From positions 124,001-188,000 of the IMG/VR virus record IMGVR_UViG_3300028864_000016: a stretch of 64,000 nt of DNA; one strand, written 5' to 3'. A program made the position numbers and the translations under genes. Shown here piece by piece: positions 16,891 to 25,757 of the stretch; the stretch's first letter is position 1; each line of letters opens with the position of its first letter. This stretch comes from a virus. The notes under the pieces are model-generated. The model was given only the letters and a program-made list of their open reading frames with translations, had not been told where the DNA came from and made no database searches.

Positions 16891-17196
16891 TTATTTATCC
16901 TCCAACTTATGCCCACAGAATGGACAGTATTCAATTTTTATACCTTCACTTATTGGTGCTATAATTAATTCATTGTTATCTAATGTTATCATTTTTCTAA
17001 AGTAAGTTACGTCCAAATAATTATTCCATTTCATACTAATAGAAAATTCATTATTCTCATCAGCACAACCATAACAACCTTCACAATTACGATTATAATC
17101 TTTACTTCTTATCATGTCACATAAGTTATCCTCTGCATATGTAGTTCTAAATTGCAACTTCTTTTCTGTTTCCATTATTTCACAAAATTCACACAT
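16891..17196 (-). CDS. zinc-binding protein with two CxxC pairs
   Basis: Start set at MCEFCEIM, 11 bases after AAAGGAG; ten extra upstream codons overlap the neighbouring gene. CEFC at the N terminus and CPFCGHKL at the C terminus form the typical split ribbon of small phage proteins, with a further CEGCYGC in the middle. Function unknown. Confidence 0.7.
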   Translation of the reverse strand: MCEFCEIMETEKKLQFRTTYAEDNLCDMIRSKDYNRNCEGCYGCADENNEFSISMKWNNYLDVTYFRKMITLDNNELIIAPISEGIKIEYCPFCGHKLEDK

Positions 17197-17216
17197 TATT
17201 TTACCAACTCCTTTAT

Positions 17217-17468
17217 TTATTTGCATTTTCTAAGTAAATTTAAATGACATAAATTCTTATAAGAATTATCATAACCAATTTTATTTTCTAAAGTTTCGGT
17301 TAATATTGATGTGCAACTATCTTCTTTCATTAATTCGCTCATGTATTTATTGATTATTTGATCAAGTAGATATTCGCCACAATTCTTATCTTCTTTCTTT
17401 TTAGACCTCAGCCATTCACAAGATAACTTTATCAAATCATTGTCTTCTTCTGAAATAGTAAAACCCAT
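17217..17468 (-). CDS. hypothetical protein (83 aa)
   Basis: Helical, with three spread-out cysteines. Starts 2 bases after the upstream gene. Not recognised. Confidence 0.6.
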   Translation of the reverse strand: MGFTISEEDNDLIKLSCEWLRSKKKEDKNCGEYLLDQIINKYMSELMKEDSCTSILTETLENKIGYDNSYKNLCHLNLLRKCK

Positions 17469-17470
17469 AT

Positions 17471-17656
17471 TTATTCATCTCCTTCTATCAAATCTAATTC
17501 ATTATGATTAACTAACTCAAACCATCCACTACTATCAGCTATCATAACATCCCCACTAGGTGAAGTATTTTTGACTTGTGGAAAGTAATTTTTAATAGTT
17601 ACCATTTCGTCATCATATTTTACTTTTAATCCAATTTTAATATCTGACTTTTTCAT
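17471..17656 (-). CDS. small hypothetical protein, SH3-like (61 aa)
   Basis: Beta-rich (KSDIKIGLKVKYDDEMVTIK, then the PSGDVMIADSSGWFE segment), resembling short SH3-like phage proteins; a similar plan is seen at 45442. Function unknown. Confidence 0.62.
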   Translation of the reverse strand: MKKSDIKIGLKVKYDDEMVTIKNYFPQVKNTSPSGDVMIADSSGWFELVNHNELDLIEGDE

Positions 17657-17683
17657 ATAATCATCTCCTTTTCAAATTGTCAT

Positions 17684-17947
17684 TTATGCTTTATAAAGTT
17701 TTAATCTTTGTGTCTGAGTCATTTTTAATAAATTATTAGCACATTTTAAAAATAATTCTTTATCTTCTTCTAATTTATATATTTCTCCAATACAATATTC
17801 GATATTGCTATTTTTCAAGTTCCCATTATCTAAAACAATATGTAATATTCCACCCACAGGATATTTCGCATATATTTTACGTTTTAATTGCAATGTTTCT
17901 TCATATAGCTGATGTTTTTCTTTTTGTTCTAAAATGTAATCTTCCAT
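17684..17947 (-). CDS. hypothetical protein (87 aa)
   Basis: Helical ends around a beta-rich middle (YPVGGILHIVLDNGNL). SD AAAAGGAG. The box at 17983-17992 is upstream. Not recognised. Confidence 0.62.
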   Translation of the reverse strand: MEDYILEQKEKHQLYEETLQLKRKIYAKYPVGGILHIVLDNGNLKNSNIEYCIGEIYKLEEDKELFLKCANNLLKMTQTQRLKLYKA

Positions 17948-18025
17948 GTTAATTCGCTCCTTTTAATTTATATTTAATTCTATTAATTTGTTAACTTCCA
18001 ATAAATTCATGTTTTTAAGTGGTTA

Positions 18026-18406
18026 TTATTTTAACTCTTTAATAATATTATTATATAACTTTCTTTCCTTTTCACTCATATATGATTGAGCTATGTTAAA
18101 TAATTCTTTTATTAATGTATTTTTATCTTTTAAGTTTTCTTTCTTTTGCTTTAAACATTCTTGCATGAAATCATTAGCTTCTTTGCTATTTAAAAAATAA
18201 TTATTCTCATCAACATTACACTCTACTTTATCTATTTGATTTTTCCATAAACCATCTAATTGTTTTATGGAAAATACGTATGAATTTCTAGTCTTTATAT
18301 ATCGTGGTTTACTATTTATTTTATATTTTAGGTGCCAGTGATAATCACAAACTTCATGTATAAAATCTCCAATTTGTAATTGTTCTATTTCTGATTTATT
18401 CATCAT
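18026..18406 (-). CDS. hypothetical protein (126 aa)
   Basis: N-terminal half beta-rich with aromatic residues (DFIHEVCDYHWHLKYKI). C-terminal half a lysine/glutamate helix (LKQKKENLKDKNTLIKELF). It lies just downstream of a strong terminator, so it probably has its own promoter or is read through. Not recognised. Confidence 0.65.
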   Translation of the reverse strand: MMNKSEIEQLQIGDFIHEVCDYHWHLKYKINSKPRYIKTRNSYVFSIKQLDGLWKNQIDKVECNVDENNYFLNSKEANDFMQECLKQKKENLKDKNTLIKELFNIAQSYMSEKERKLYNNIIKELK

Positions 18407-18426
18407 AATTCTTTTCCTCCTTTAAA

Positions 18427-18477
18427 TAAAAATTAGATACAAGATTTACTAACTTAAGTTAATTTATCCTGTATCTA
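18427..18477 (-). terminator. strong intrinsic terminator after the replication operon
   Basis: TAGATACA/TGTATCTA outer stem plus inner pairs centred on AACTTAAGTT, then ATTTTTAT on the minus strand. It lies just after the ERCC4 nuclease stop codon and so marks the end of the replication transcript. Confidence 0.82.
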
Positions 18478-18487
18478 TATACTACTC

Positions 18488-19030
18488 TTATTCTGTTTTA
18501 AAGTCAACTATTTCTTTTAATTTGTTTCTAAGATAATAATAGAAAGTGTTATAAATATATTTTCCACTATGTTCTTTATCTGTAAAAAAGAATGGACAAT
18601 TATATTGTTCTTGAAACGAATGTAATGAACCAACAAAGGATTCTTTAGGAAAATCAGTTTTATATTTGCCATCACATATATTTGAGTAATTACTATCTTC
18701 TATTAATAACCTCAATACACCATTACTACGTTCGAACTCCCTTTTAAATCTTTCTCTTCCCTGTGTAAAATTACCACTAATTTCTTCAGCATTAGCTTTT
18801 CTTTCAATAGATATTTCGTCATTGAAGTATATGTTATCTAATATGCCTAAAGATTCATTTTTAAGTATCATAAATGAATAATCGCCATAATCCAATTTAT
18901 ATTCCATATAACCTATTTTATTTGATTTTAACCACATCTTAATATGAGAGTTAACACGTTCACGTGTATCTATTAATATAACAATACTATTTATAATTTG
19001 TTTTATTTGTTTATCAGTGTATTTTTCCAT
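18488..19030 (-). CDS. ERCC4-type structure-specific nuclease
   Basis: About 180 residues from the ATG 6 bases after GGAGG. XPF/ERCC4 nuclease motifs: ILIDTRER near the start, DYGDYSF, then ISIERKANAEEISGNF carrying the ERKxxxD/E active-site pattern, followed by REFERSNGVLRLLIED. Family members cut branched DNA such as flaps or Holliday-like junctions. As the last gene of the replication operon it probably resolves replication or recombination intermediates. It is overlapped at its 5' end by the homing endonuclease gene. Confidence 0.87.
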   Translation of the reverse strand: MEKYTDKQIKQIINSIVILIDTRERVNSHIKMWLKSNKIGYMEYKLDYGDYSFMILKNESLGILDNIYFNDEISIERKANAEEISGNFTQGRERFKREFERSNGVLRLLIEDSNYSNICDGKYKTDFPKESFVGSLHSFQEQYNCPFFFTDKEHSGKYIYNTFYYYLRNKLKEIVDFKTE

Positions 19031-19713
19031 ATATAACCTCCAGCACTTTTGCATTGTTTTCGTATATTTCTAGCAATATTCCCTCTATGTACACCCGTAT
19101 CTCTTTCTGCATCCATTATACTATTAAAGTCATTTACTAGATTGTATTCAAAATCATATTGATATACTTTTATTCTTTTATGCTTATTTTCTTCTTCTAA
19201 GTTATCTTCTTTTAATACTATACTAATATTTTCACGATTATATATTGTACTTTTTCTGTTGGTTTTTATATCTTTATCTATCTCGTATAGTTCTGGATTT
19301 TGTTTTAGTTTATCATAATTGGGTAAAGATTTAATATATTTTATATAATTAGAAAATATCAATAAATAATCTTCTACTGTATAACCTTTCTCTCCATAAC
19401 TTTTATATTGAACATGATTTTTATTATAACACCTTCCAATCATATTTATCCATCTCCAATATAGTAAATGCTTAGTTCCGTTATCTATATCCATAATAGC
19501 TATTCCATATATACTCTTTTTAGTATATATATCTATTATATTAGTTTGATTATGTATACTTCTAGTAGTAATTCTTCTTGTATATCCACTTTCAAATTTT
19601 ATAATTCTTCCACGGACATCATCTTCTACATATCCAATTATCTCAAATGTTTTTCCATCTTTGTTAATATACTTTTCTCCAATAGTCTTATTTATTTTAC
19701 TTCCCTTTTTCAT
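19003..19713 (-). CDS. HNH-like free-standing homing endonuclease with NUMOD1
   Basis: 236 residues. The central part WRWINMIGRCYNKNHVQYKS, followed by SYGEKGYTVED and ELYEIDKDI..YNRENISIV, matches the phage HNH/AP2-associated endonuclease family. The C terminus is a NUMOD1 DNA-binding module (KVYQYDFEYNLVNDFNSI to SAGGYIWK). It sits between the polymerase and ERCC4 nuclease genes and overlaps the latter by 28 bases. Insertion beside conserved replication genes is typical for such elements. Confidence 0.85.
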   Translation of the reverse strand: MKKGSKINKTIGEKYINKDGKTFEIIGYVEDDVRGRIIKFESGYTRRITTRSIHNQTNIIDIYTKKSIYGIAIMDIDNGTKHLLYWRWINMIGRCYNKNHVQYKSYGEKGYTVEDYLLIFSNYIKYIKSLPNYDKLKQNPELYEIDKDIKTNRKSTIYNRENISIVLKEDNLEEENKHKRIKVYQYDFEYNLVNDFNSIMDAERDTGVHRGNIARNIRKQCKSAGGYIWKNTLINK

Positions 19714-19736
19714 TTAAATCTCCTTTATATACTCTA

Positions 19737-22700
19737 TTAAAGTTCATCTAATACTTCCTCCATGTTTGGTATAACCGAATAATTAGTTATATGCCACTCG
19801 ATTTTATTTTCATCAACTTCAAATAATGGTTTTACATTACCCTTTTTATCAGTCTTTTCTCCAACTTTTTTCCACCCAAACTTCTTTTCCATAGAATGAA
19901 TATAAATTACATCATTAACATTTAATTCACCATCATTATTCCACAACTTCTTATTAATTTTACATTTACATGTAGCCCCATTATTTAAGCAGTATGTATT
20001 TACTATAGGAGTATATTTAGTATTAATATCTGTAATTAAAGCATATCTTTTTTCGATTTTTCCATTTTTATAATCTATATAACCTAAGATTTCATTTTGA
20101 AAAGCAAGTTTTTCTTTAAAACTGATATCTGTATTAGGTATATTGACTACTTGATCTACTAATAACTTATAAGTATCCACTTCTTTAAATACTTTCTCCG
20201 TTTCTTTATTTGCATACTTTCTAATTAAATTTATATTTTCATCGCTTAATTTGCTTTTACTAAACTGTTTTTTACTATATAACTTATTATATAAATTAAC
20301 TATAGTTAATAACTTTTGTGATTTGCCAAAACAATCAAAATAATCTAATTTAATAAGTATTTCTAATTGACGTGAGTTACAAGATGTATTTTCTTTAATA
20401 TCTAATAATAAATCTAAAAAACTATTATATTTATTATTTTGAGATAATTCATATACTTCATCTGCCACCTTATTATTAAGATTTTTAATTGAGCCTACTC
20501 CTTTATATATACTATTTGTTTCCTTTGACATAAAATAACTAGCTTTTGCATAACCAAACTTAGGTGATGATATACTTATTCCCTTACTATTAGCATATTT
20601 AATTATACTAATAGTCTTCTCTTCTTTATCTTTGTTAATATTTAATGCTGTAGTTATAAATTCTAATGGATGATAATATCTTAGGTATCCAGCGATATAT
20701 CCAATATATGTATATGGTACAGCATGATTTTCACTAAAAAGATAATCCGATGCATCAGTTATTACCTGTATAAAGCTTACAATTAATTTCTTAGATTCTT
20801 CTTCATCTACATTATATTTTTCTTTCATAGTTTTAACGAAACCACTTGTAATTTTAGGAATAAACTTTTCTGTACCTGTTTTTTTTGCAAATCCACGCCT
20901 TACAATATCAGCCTCACCCATTGTATACCCACAAAATTCATGTAAGAAATTCATAATTTGCTCCTGATAAACCAAGTACCCCATTGTTGGGGCTAGAAAT
21001 TTGTTCAATGCTTCATGTCCATTATCTCTAAATTCACCATTAGATAATGCATTACGATAACTTGCACCAGCTGGTCTAATAGCACCATTTCCCATTGAAA
21101 CTAAATCCACATATCTAAAATTTGGATTAACTTGTTTAATTTTATTTAATGTTTTTTCACTTAATAGTGTTTTTATAAAAGCACCTGCACTATCTGATTC
21201 CCATTGAAATATCAAAGTATTATCTTTAGCCATTGATTGCCACACATCTTCTTCATCTGGTGTGTTTTCAGGAGTTAATCTTTCTATATTAGATAATTCG
21301 CAAGTTTCATTTATTATTTGAACATTATCTAACCCTAATAAATCTAACTTAACAAAATTTTGTGTATCTATTGATTTCATGCTTATCATTGATACAGGAT
21401 GTGAACAAGTTGATATACTACATAATCCCATAGAACTATCTAAAGGTATAGGGCTACAAATTTGCCCACATGGGTGTGTTCCTATAGAAACTATAGTTCC
21501 ATTGATTATATCAACATATTCAAACACTATTGGATATTCTTTTCTCATTTTAATTTCATCAGTTTCTATATTTTCACATATATAATTTGAAATTTTTAAA
21601 TAATCGTCCATGTACTCATGAACTTTTTTACTAGTACTATCTGTTAAAGTTCCATAACCTTCTACATCAATATCCATTTCTTTTTTTAATTCTTTAGGTA
21701 AATCTTTTTTATATAAAGCTCTACATACATCTCTAATACTACCCTTTAGAGCAACTGTGTTAAATGTTATTATATCAGCACAATATAAATCTTCTTTGCT
21801 ATATATATAATTTTTAACTAATTCTCTATGGTTTGGAGACCAGTCAGTATCAATATCTGCTAAACTTACTCTTTCAGTATTCATAAATCTTTCAAAATTC
21901 ATTTTATGTTTAATCGAATCTATTTCTGTTATCCCAATTAGATAAGCTATTTCACTTCCAGAACACGAACCTCTTGAATATCCAGCGAAAATGTTATTAC
22001 TCCTAGCCCATGTTTTAATATTTTCATCTAATAGCAAAAAGTCTACTGCTCCATTATGTATGTATGTTTCTAATTCATGTTCTATTCTTGGAATATATTC
22101 TGTTTTGTAGTTAGATAATTTATTTACTCCCTTTTCAACTATTCCCTCATTGATTTTTTGTTTTAATACATCTAAAGAATTATCATATAATTTAGGATAC
22201 TTGTATGACTTATCAACTTTAAATTCTTTAACTCTATCATACAATCTATTAGTATTTTCTAAGGCTTCATAAATTTCTTCTTCTGATAATATATTTTGCT
22301 TTTTGAATAATTCAACCAATTCATTGTATGATTTTAATGTTAAATCCCAACCATCTTCATTATCAAAAAAAATACCTTTTGATTTTTGTAATATTTCTCT
22401 ACCTTTTGCGTGTTTGTCATTTAATGCATGAGTATCAGTAGCTACAAGTAATGGAATATTATATTTTTTATGTAATTCACAAAGATATTTATTATAAGAA
22501 ATTTGGTCTTTTACTAAGTGGTGCTGAATCTCTAAATAACATCTGTTTGAGTTGTCAATTAAAAATTCAATAAATTTATCTTTTAATTCATCATTTCCTT
22601 TGCTTAATATTCCACCCAAACATGCTGTACTAATTAATATTTTACTACTTGTACTTATTAACTCTTCAAAGGTTATTCTTGGAGTATAATAAAAATGTCC

Positions 22701-23051
22701 ATCTTCTCTATTAAAAGCTTTTGAAACTAAGCTATTTAATTCTTCAAATGATTCATAATCAGTAGCATATAAACAAACATGATAATTATCTCTTATTTTT
22801 TCATCTAGAGATTCTGTAACATATGTTTCTATAGAATGAACATATTTAAAACCATTATCTTCACATTCACATTTCTTTTTATACCATTCAAACGTTGAAC
22901 CATGTTCTGTAAAACAAATTCCTTGTATTCCTAATGATTTATCACTTTTAATTTGTTTTATGTAATCTGAATATTTTGTTACTGAATCTATGTTTGTTAC
23001 ACCATTACTATACATTGTGTGACAGTGTGTTAATGTATATGTATTACTCAT
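19737..23051 (-). CDS. dnaE: DNA polymerase III alpha subunit (DnaE-type)
   Basis: The phage replicative polymerase, family C, about 1,104 residues. N-terminal PHP domain with its metal ligands largely kept (HCH near 12-14, TEHG, ACLGG, IQHH, ATDTHAL), so it may be catalytically active. Then the polymerase core: GYSRGSCSGS at about 360-369, catalytic SLADIDTDW at about 399-407, ITFNTVALKGSIRDVCRAL, and LDLLGLD carrying the third acid. The C terminus has helix-hairpin-helix and OB-like regions. The ATG after SD GAGG is chosen. It is clearly DnaE-like and has no inserted DnaQ exonuclease, so it is not PolC. Few phages carry family C polymerases. Confidence 0.95.
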   Translation of the reverse strand: MSNTYTLTHCHTMYSNGVTNIDSVTKYSDYIKQIKSDKSLGIQGICFTEHGSTFEWYKKKCECEDNGFKYVHSIETYVTESLDEKIRDNYHVCLYATDYESFEELNSLVSKAFNREDGHFYYTPRITFEELISTSSKILISTACLGGILSKGNDELKDKFIEFLIDNSNRCYLEIQHHLVKDQISYNKYLCELHKKYNIPLLVATDTHALNDKHAKGREILQKSKGIFFDNEDGWDLTLKSYNELVELFKKQNILSEEEIYEALENTNRLYDRVKEFKVDKSYKYPKLYDNSLDVLKQKINEGIVEKGVNKLSNYKTEYIPRIEHELETYIHNGAVDFLLLDENIKTWARSNNIFAGYSRGSCSGSEIAYLIGITEIDSIKHKMNFERFMNTERVSLADIDTDWSPNHRELVKNYIYSKEDLYCADIITFNTVALKGSIRDVCRALYKKDLPKELKKEMDIDVEGYGTLTDSTSKKVHEYMDDYLKISNYICENIETDEIKMRKEYPIVFEYVDIINGTIVSIGTHPCGQICSPIPLDSSMGLCSISTCSHPVSMISMKSIDTQNFVKLDLLGLDNVQIINETCELSNIERLTPENTPDEEDVWQSMAKDNTLIFQWESDSAGAFIKTLLSEKTLNKIKQVNPNFRYVDLVSMGNGAIRPAGASYRNALSNGEFRDNGHEALNKFLAPTMGYLVYQEQIMNFLHEFCGYTMGEADIVRRGFAKKTGTEKFIPKITSGFVKTMKEKYNVDEEESKKLIVSFIQVITDASDYLFSENHAVPYTYIGYIAGYLRYYHPLEFITTALNINKDKEEKTISIIKYANSKGISISSPKFGYAKASYFMSKETNSIYKGVGSIKNLNNKVADEVYELSQNNKYNSFLDLLLDIKENTSCNSRQLEILIKLDYFDCFGKSQKLLTIVNLYNKLYSKKQFSKSKLSDENINLIRKYANKETEKVFKEVDTYKLLVDQVVNIPNTDISFKEKLAFQNEILGYIDYKNGKIEKRYALITDINTKYTPIVNTYCLNNGATCKCKINKKLWNNDGELNVNDVIYIHSMEKKFGWKKVGEKTDKKGNVKPLFEVDENKIEWHITNYSVIPNMEEVLDEL

Positions 23052-23070
23052 TTTATTCACCTCTTATTAT

Positions 23071-24696
23071 TTATTTTATTATCTCAAAATCAACAATTTC
23101 AATCTGACCTGTATTATTATATGTATCCATAGTGCATTTGCCTATGATATTTGCTTTTAATGACTCATTTAACAATTGTTCTTTTAATGCATTTGTTGGG
23201 AACTTTTTATTGAATTTAATTCCATTTACAAAAAACACTATTCTTGTTCTTTTAATATCACTTTCAACTATGTTTAATTCTACATTTTCAAAAGCTATTA
23301 AAGGGGCATCTATCTTATTTCCAAACTCATTTTCTAATAATGCTAACTCATTTACTATGTATTCATCTATTTCTGATTCATCTAATATAAAATCTACTAG
23401 ATACTCTTTACTATCTACAACTTCTTTATCTTTATATAAAACATTTAAATATTCTTTTAATTTGTTTAAATTATCTTTTTTTAATTGATAACCACCCGCT
23501 TGAGCATGACCTTGTGAGAATATAACTAAATTACTATTAAGAATATCTAATCTTGTATCAGTTGAAATACTATCTATTCCTCTAAAACTTCCTCCAATAA
23601 TATCCTTTTCTCCATCAACATTTCTATATAACAATGTAGGGAGTTTGTATTTATCTTCAATTTTTTGTGCTACTAATCCAGTATGTGATTGATTTAATGT
23701 CTTTCCTACATCTAATATAATACACTTATCTTCTTCAGCAATATTAATTTTAGGTTCTATCTTTTTCAAAGCTGATTTAACTGCATTGTCCTGTTTAGCT
23801 TTAACATTTTTACACATCTTCGCTACTTCTAAACAAAAATCATAATCGTCTGATACAAAAGCTTGATACATTTTCATTTTCTCTTCTTGTGTTCCACTTC
23901 TAATTGTTCCATTTAATTTAGGAGCTATTACCCATCCGATTTTATCGATATTATATTTACCTTCTAAGTCATATTCATTTACTTCCATTAATGCTTTGAT
24001 AAATAGGTTATTTATTTCTTTAGTACCTTCATATACGAAATATCTAGTTTCTAACTCATGCAAGTCCATCATATCAGCAACATTACCTAATGCAACTAAA
24101 TCTTTATATTTACTTGACTTATCTTCAAATAGATAATCATCTAAAGCTTTTATAAATTTATAAGCAACTCCAGCCCCAGCTAGATTCTTATTTGCCACAT
24201 TTTTAGATAATTGATTATTTATTACTATTGCATCTTTACTATATCCACCATCTGAGTGATGATGATCTATAATAAGTACATCTATTCCTCTGTATTTCAA
24301 TTCCTTATGTTGTTTGTAATCATTGCTCGATGCGTCCGTTAATACTACAAGATTAACATTGTCTTCAATAATAATATCTTCTGATAAACCATGTTGTTTG
24401 TTCGTATGTATTTTTAATTCTATATCAGCATTAGGAAATGATTCTTTTATTCTGTTGAAAAATATAGCAAAGCTTGTCATTCCATCAACATCACAATCCC
24501 CTATTGTTACTATTTTGCTATTATTATTTAAATGTTTTAATAGTAACTCAATTCCTTCTTGCATATTATCATAATTATTATAATCTTCTATAACTAACTT
24601 ATCTAAATTAAATAAGTCCTTAGTTATACCCCTATTTTCTAAAACTGTTTCTACAGGTGTAAAAGTGTAATTATTACCTATTAATTTATATTTCAT
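23071..24696 (-). CDS. recJ: RecJ-like DHH-family single-strand exonuclease
   Basis: About 541 residues. DHH motifs: TIGDCDVDGMTS (I), VLTDASSND (II) and VLIIDHHHSDG (III), then the DHHA1 part with GGSFRG and QGHAQAGGYQL. The C-terminal OB-like tail is present. RecJ degrades 5'-ended single strands in repair and recombination; here it sits between primase and polymerase and could remove primers. The ATG 9 bases after GAGG is preferred over one five codons earlier. It follows the primase stop by 4 bases. Confidence 0.92.
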   Translation of the reverse strand: MKYKLIGNNYTFTPVETVLENRGITKDLFNLDKLVIEDYNNYDNMQEGIELLLKHLNNNSKIVTIGDCDVDGMTSFAIFFNRIKESFPNADIELKIHTNKQHGLSEDIIIEDNVNLVVLTDASSNDYKQHKELKYRGIDVLIIDHHHSDGGYSKDAIVINNQLSKNVANKNLAGAGVAYKFIKALDDYLFEDKSSKYKDLVALGNVADMMDLHELETRYFVYEGTKEINNLFIKALMEVNEYDLEGKYNIDKIGWVIAPKLNGTIRSGTQEEKMKMYQAFVSDDYDFCLEVAKMCKNVKAKQDNAVKSALKKIEPKINIAEEDKCIILDVGKTLNQSHTGLVAQKIEDKYKLPTLLYRNVDGEKDIIGGSFRGIDSISTDTRLDILNSNLVIFSQGHAQAGGYQLKKDNLNKLKEYLNVLYKDKEVVDSKEYLVDFILDESEIDEYIVNELALLENEFGNKIDAPLIAFENVELNIVESDIKRTRIVFFVNGIKFNKKFPTNALKEQLLNESLKANIIGKCTMDTYNNTGQIEIVDFEIIK

Positions 24697-24700
24697 ATAA

Positions 24701-25741
24701 TCATCCCTCATATTTAAATTTACAATTATTATATAATTGCATAAAAACTTCTTTTCCTTTATCGCTTGGGCTTTGTTTTTTCTCTAATAAATCCAAGTTA
24801 TCATATATATAATAAACATTGCATAACCCTTTAAATTTCTTACATTCTATAAATATTTCTTCTAAAGTAATATCCTTATCAAAAGTTAGCACTATGTCTT
24901 TTCCTAATTTAAGTAATTTATTTAATTGTATTGGGCTAATACTATGTTTGCTAACTGCTAAACAATTATTAATTTCCATACTGTCTAATTGCATAACAAA
25001 CTTTTCAGCTTCTCCAACGAAAACTTCATCAGCAGATAATATATCAAAGTAATTCTCATACAATCCATATAAATAATACTCGCCATGATATGGATAATAG
25101 TAATAGTATTTTGGTATACCTCTAATTTTGAAATTTTCTTCTAATGTTCTACCTTTAAATGTTAACAGTTTTCCATCATCGTTTCTAATAGGGAAAACAA
25201 CTCTATTATCTAATATATCATAAGATACTCCAAACTTATTTTGAGTTAATTCGTTTATTCCATCATCTGAAAATAATTTACATTCATTTCTTATAAATCT
25301 TTCAATAAAGGTTTCGTTTAATATTGATTCTTCATAGTATAAATTTGATTGTTTTTTACTTATACTTCTTTTAAATTGTTTTAAGAAGTCATAACTAGAA
25401 CTTCTTTCTTGTTTTGTATCTATCCCATCGTATTTTAAGTTGCATATTTTACATACATAACTTATTGCTTGATTAAATTTACATCCTTGTAGGTACTCTA
25501 TTAGTGAAAATATATCTTTATATTCCTGTTTATTGTATTCATTATTTGTATGTATTACAGAAGATAATGATTTATTTAATTTAACTTGAAGGCTTGTAGG
25601 ATTATCACCATCTGGAGGTCTAGTTGATTGAACTCTTTTGTTAGGAATTGTTTTTATTCTATTACATCCTAAATCTTCAAGTATTTTTTCTATTTGAGTT
25701 GGATTATCTCTTAAAAATTCTTTAATTTCGTCCTTATTCAA
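24701..25741 (-). CDS. DnaG-like DNA primase without zinc ligands
   Basis: 346 residues, TTG start 9 bases after AAAGGAG. Primase core RVVFPIRNDDGKLLTFKGRT matches the DnaG RNA-polymerase domain. TOPRIM segment VFVGEAEKFVMQLDSMEI and VLTFDKD carry the acidic metal ligands. The N terminus aligns with the CHC2 zinc finger (STRPPDGDNPTSLQV in place of CPFHxExxPSFxV) but the four Cys/His ligands are gone. It lies next to DnaB and RecJ. It lacks the C-terminal helicase-binding domain seen in host DnaG. A primer-making role is inferred. Confidence 0.87.
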   Translation of the reverse strand: MNKDEIKEFLRDNPTQIEKILEDLGCNRIKTIPNKRVQSTRPPDGDNPTSLQVKLNKSLSSVIHTNNEYNKQEYKDIFSLIEYLQGCKFNQAISYVCKICNLKYDGIDTKQERSSSYDFLKQFKRSISKKQSNLYYEESILNETFIERFIRNECKLFSDDGINELTQNKFGVSYDILDNRVVFPIRNDDGKLLTFKGRTLEENFKIRGIPKYYYYYPYHGEYYLYGLYENYFDILSADEVFVGEAEKFVMQLDSMEINNCLAVSKHSISPIQLNKLLKLGKDIVLTFDKDITLEEIFIECKKFKGLCNVYYIYDNLDLLEKKQSPSDKGKEVFMQLYNNCKFKYEG

Positions 25742-25757
25742 TCAACTTTACTCCTTT

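Noticed and set aside
21379-21585. Plus-strand open frames such as this inside the polymerase and NrdD genes.
   Set aside because: They lie fully inside strong minus-strand genes, lack good SDs and look like codon shadows.
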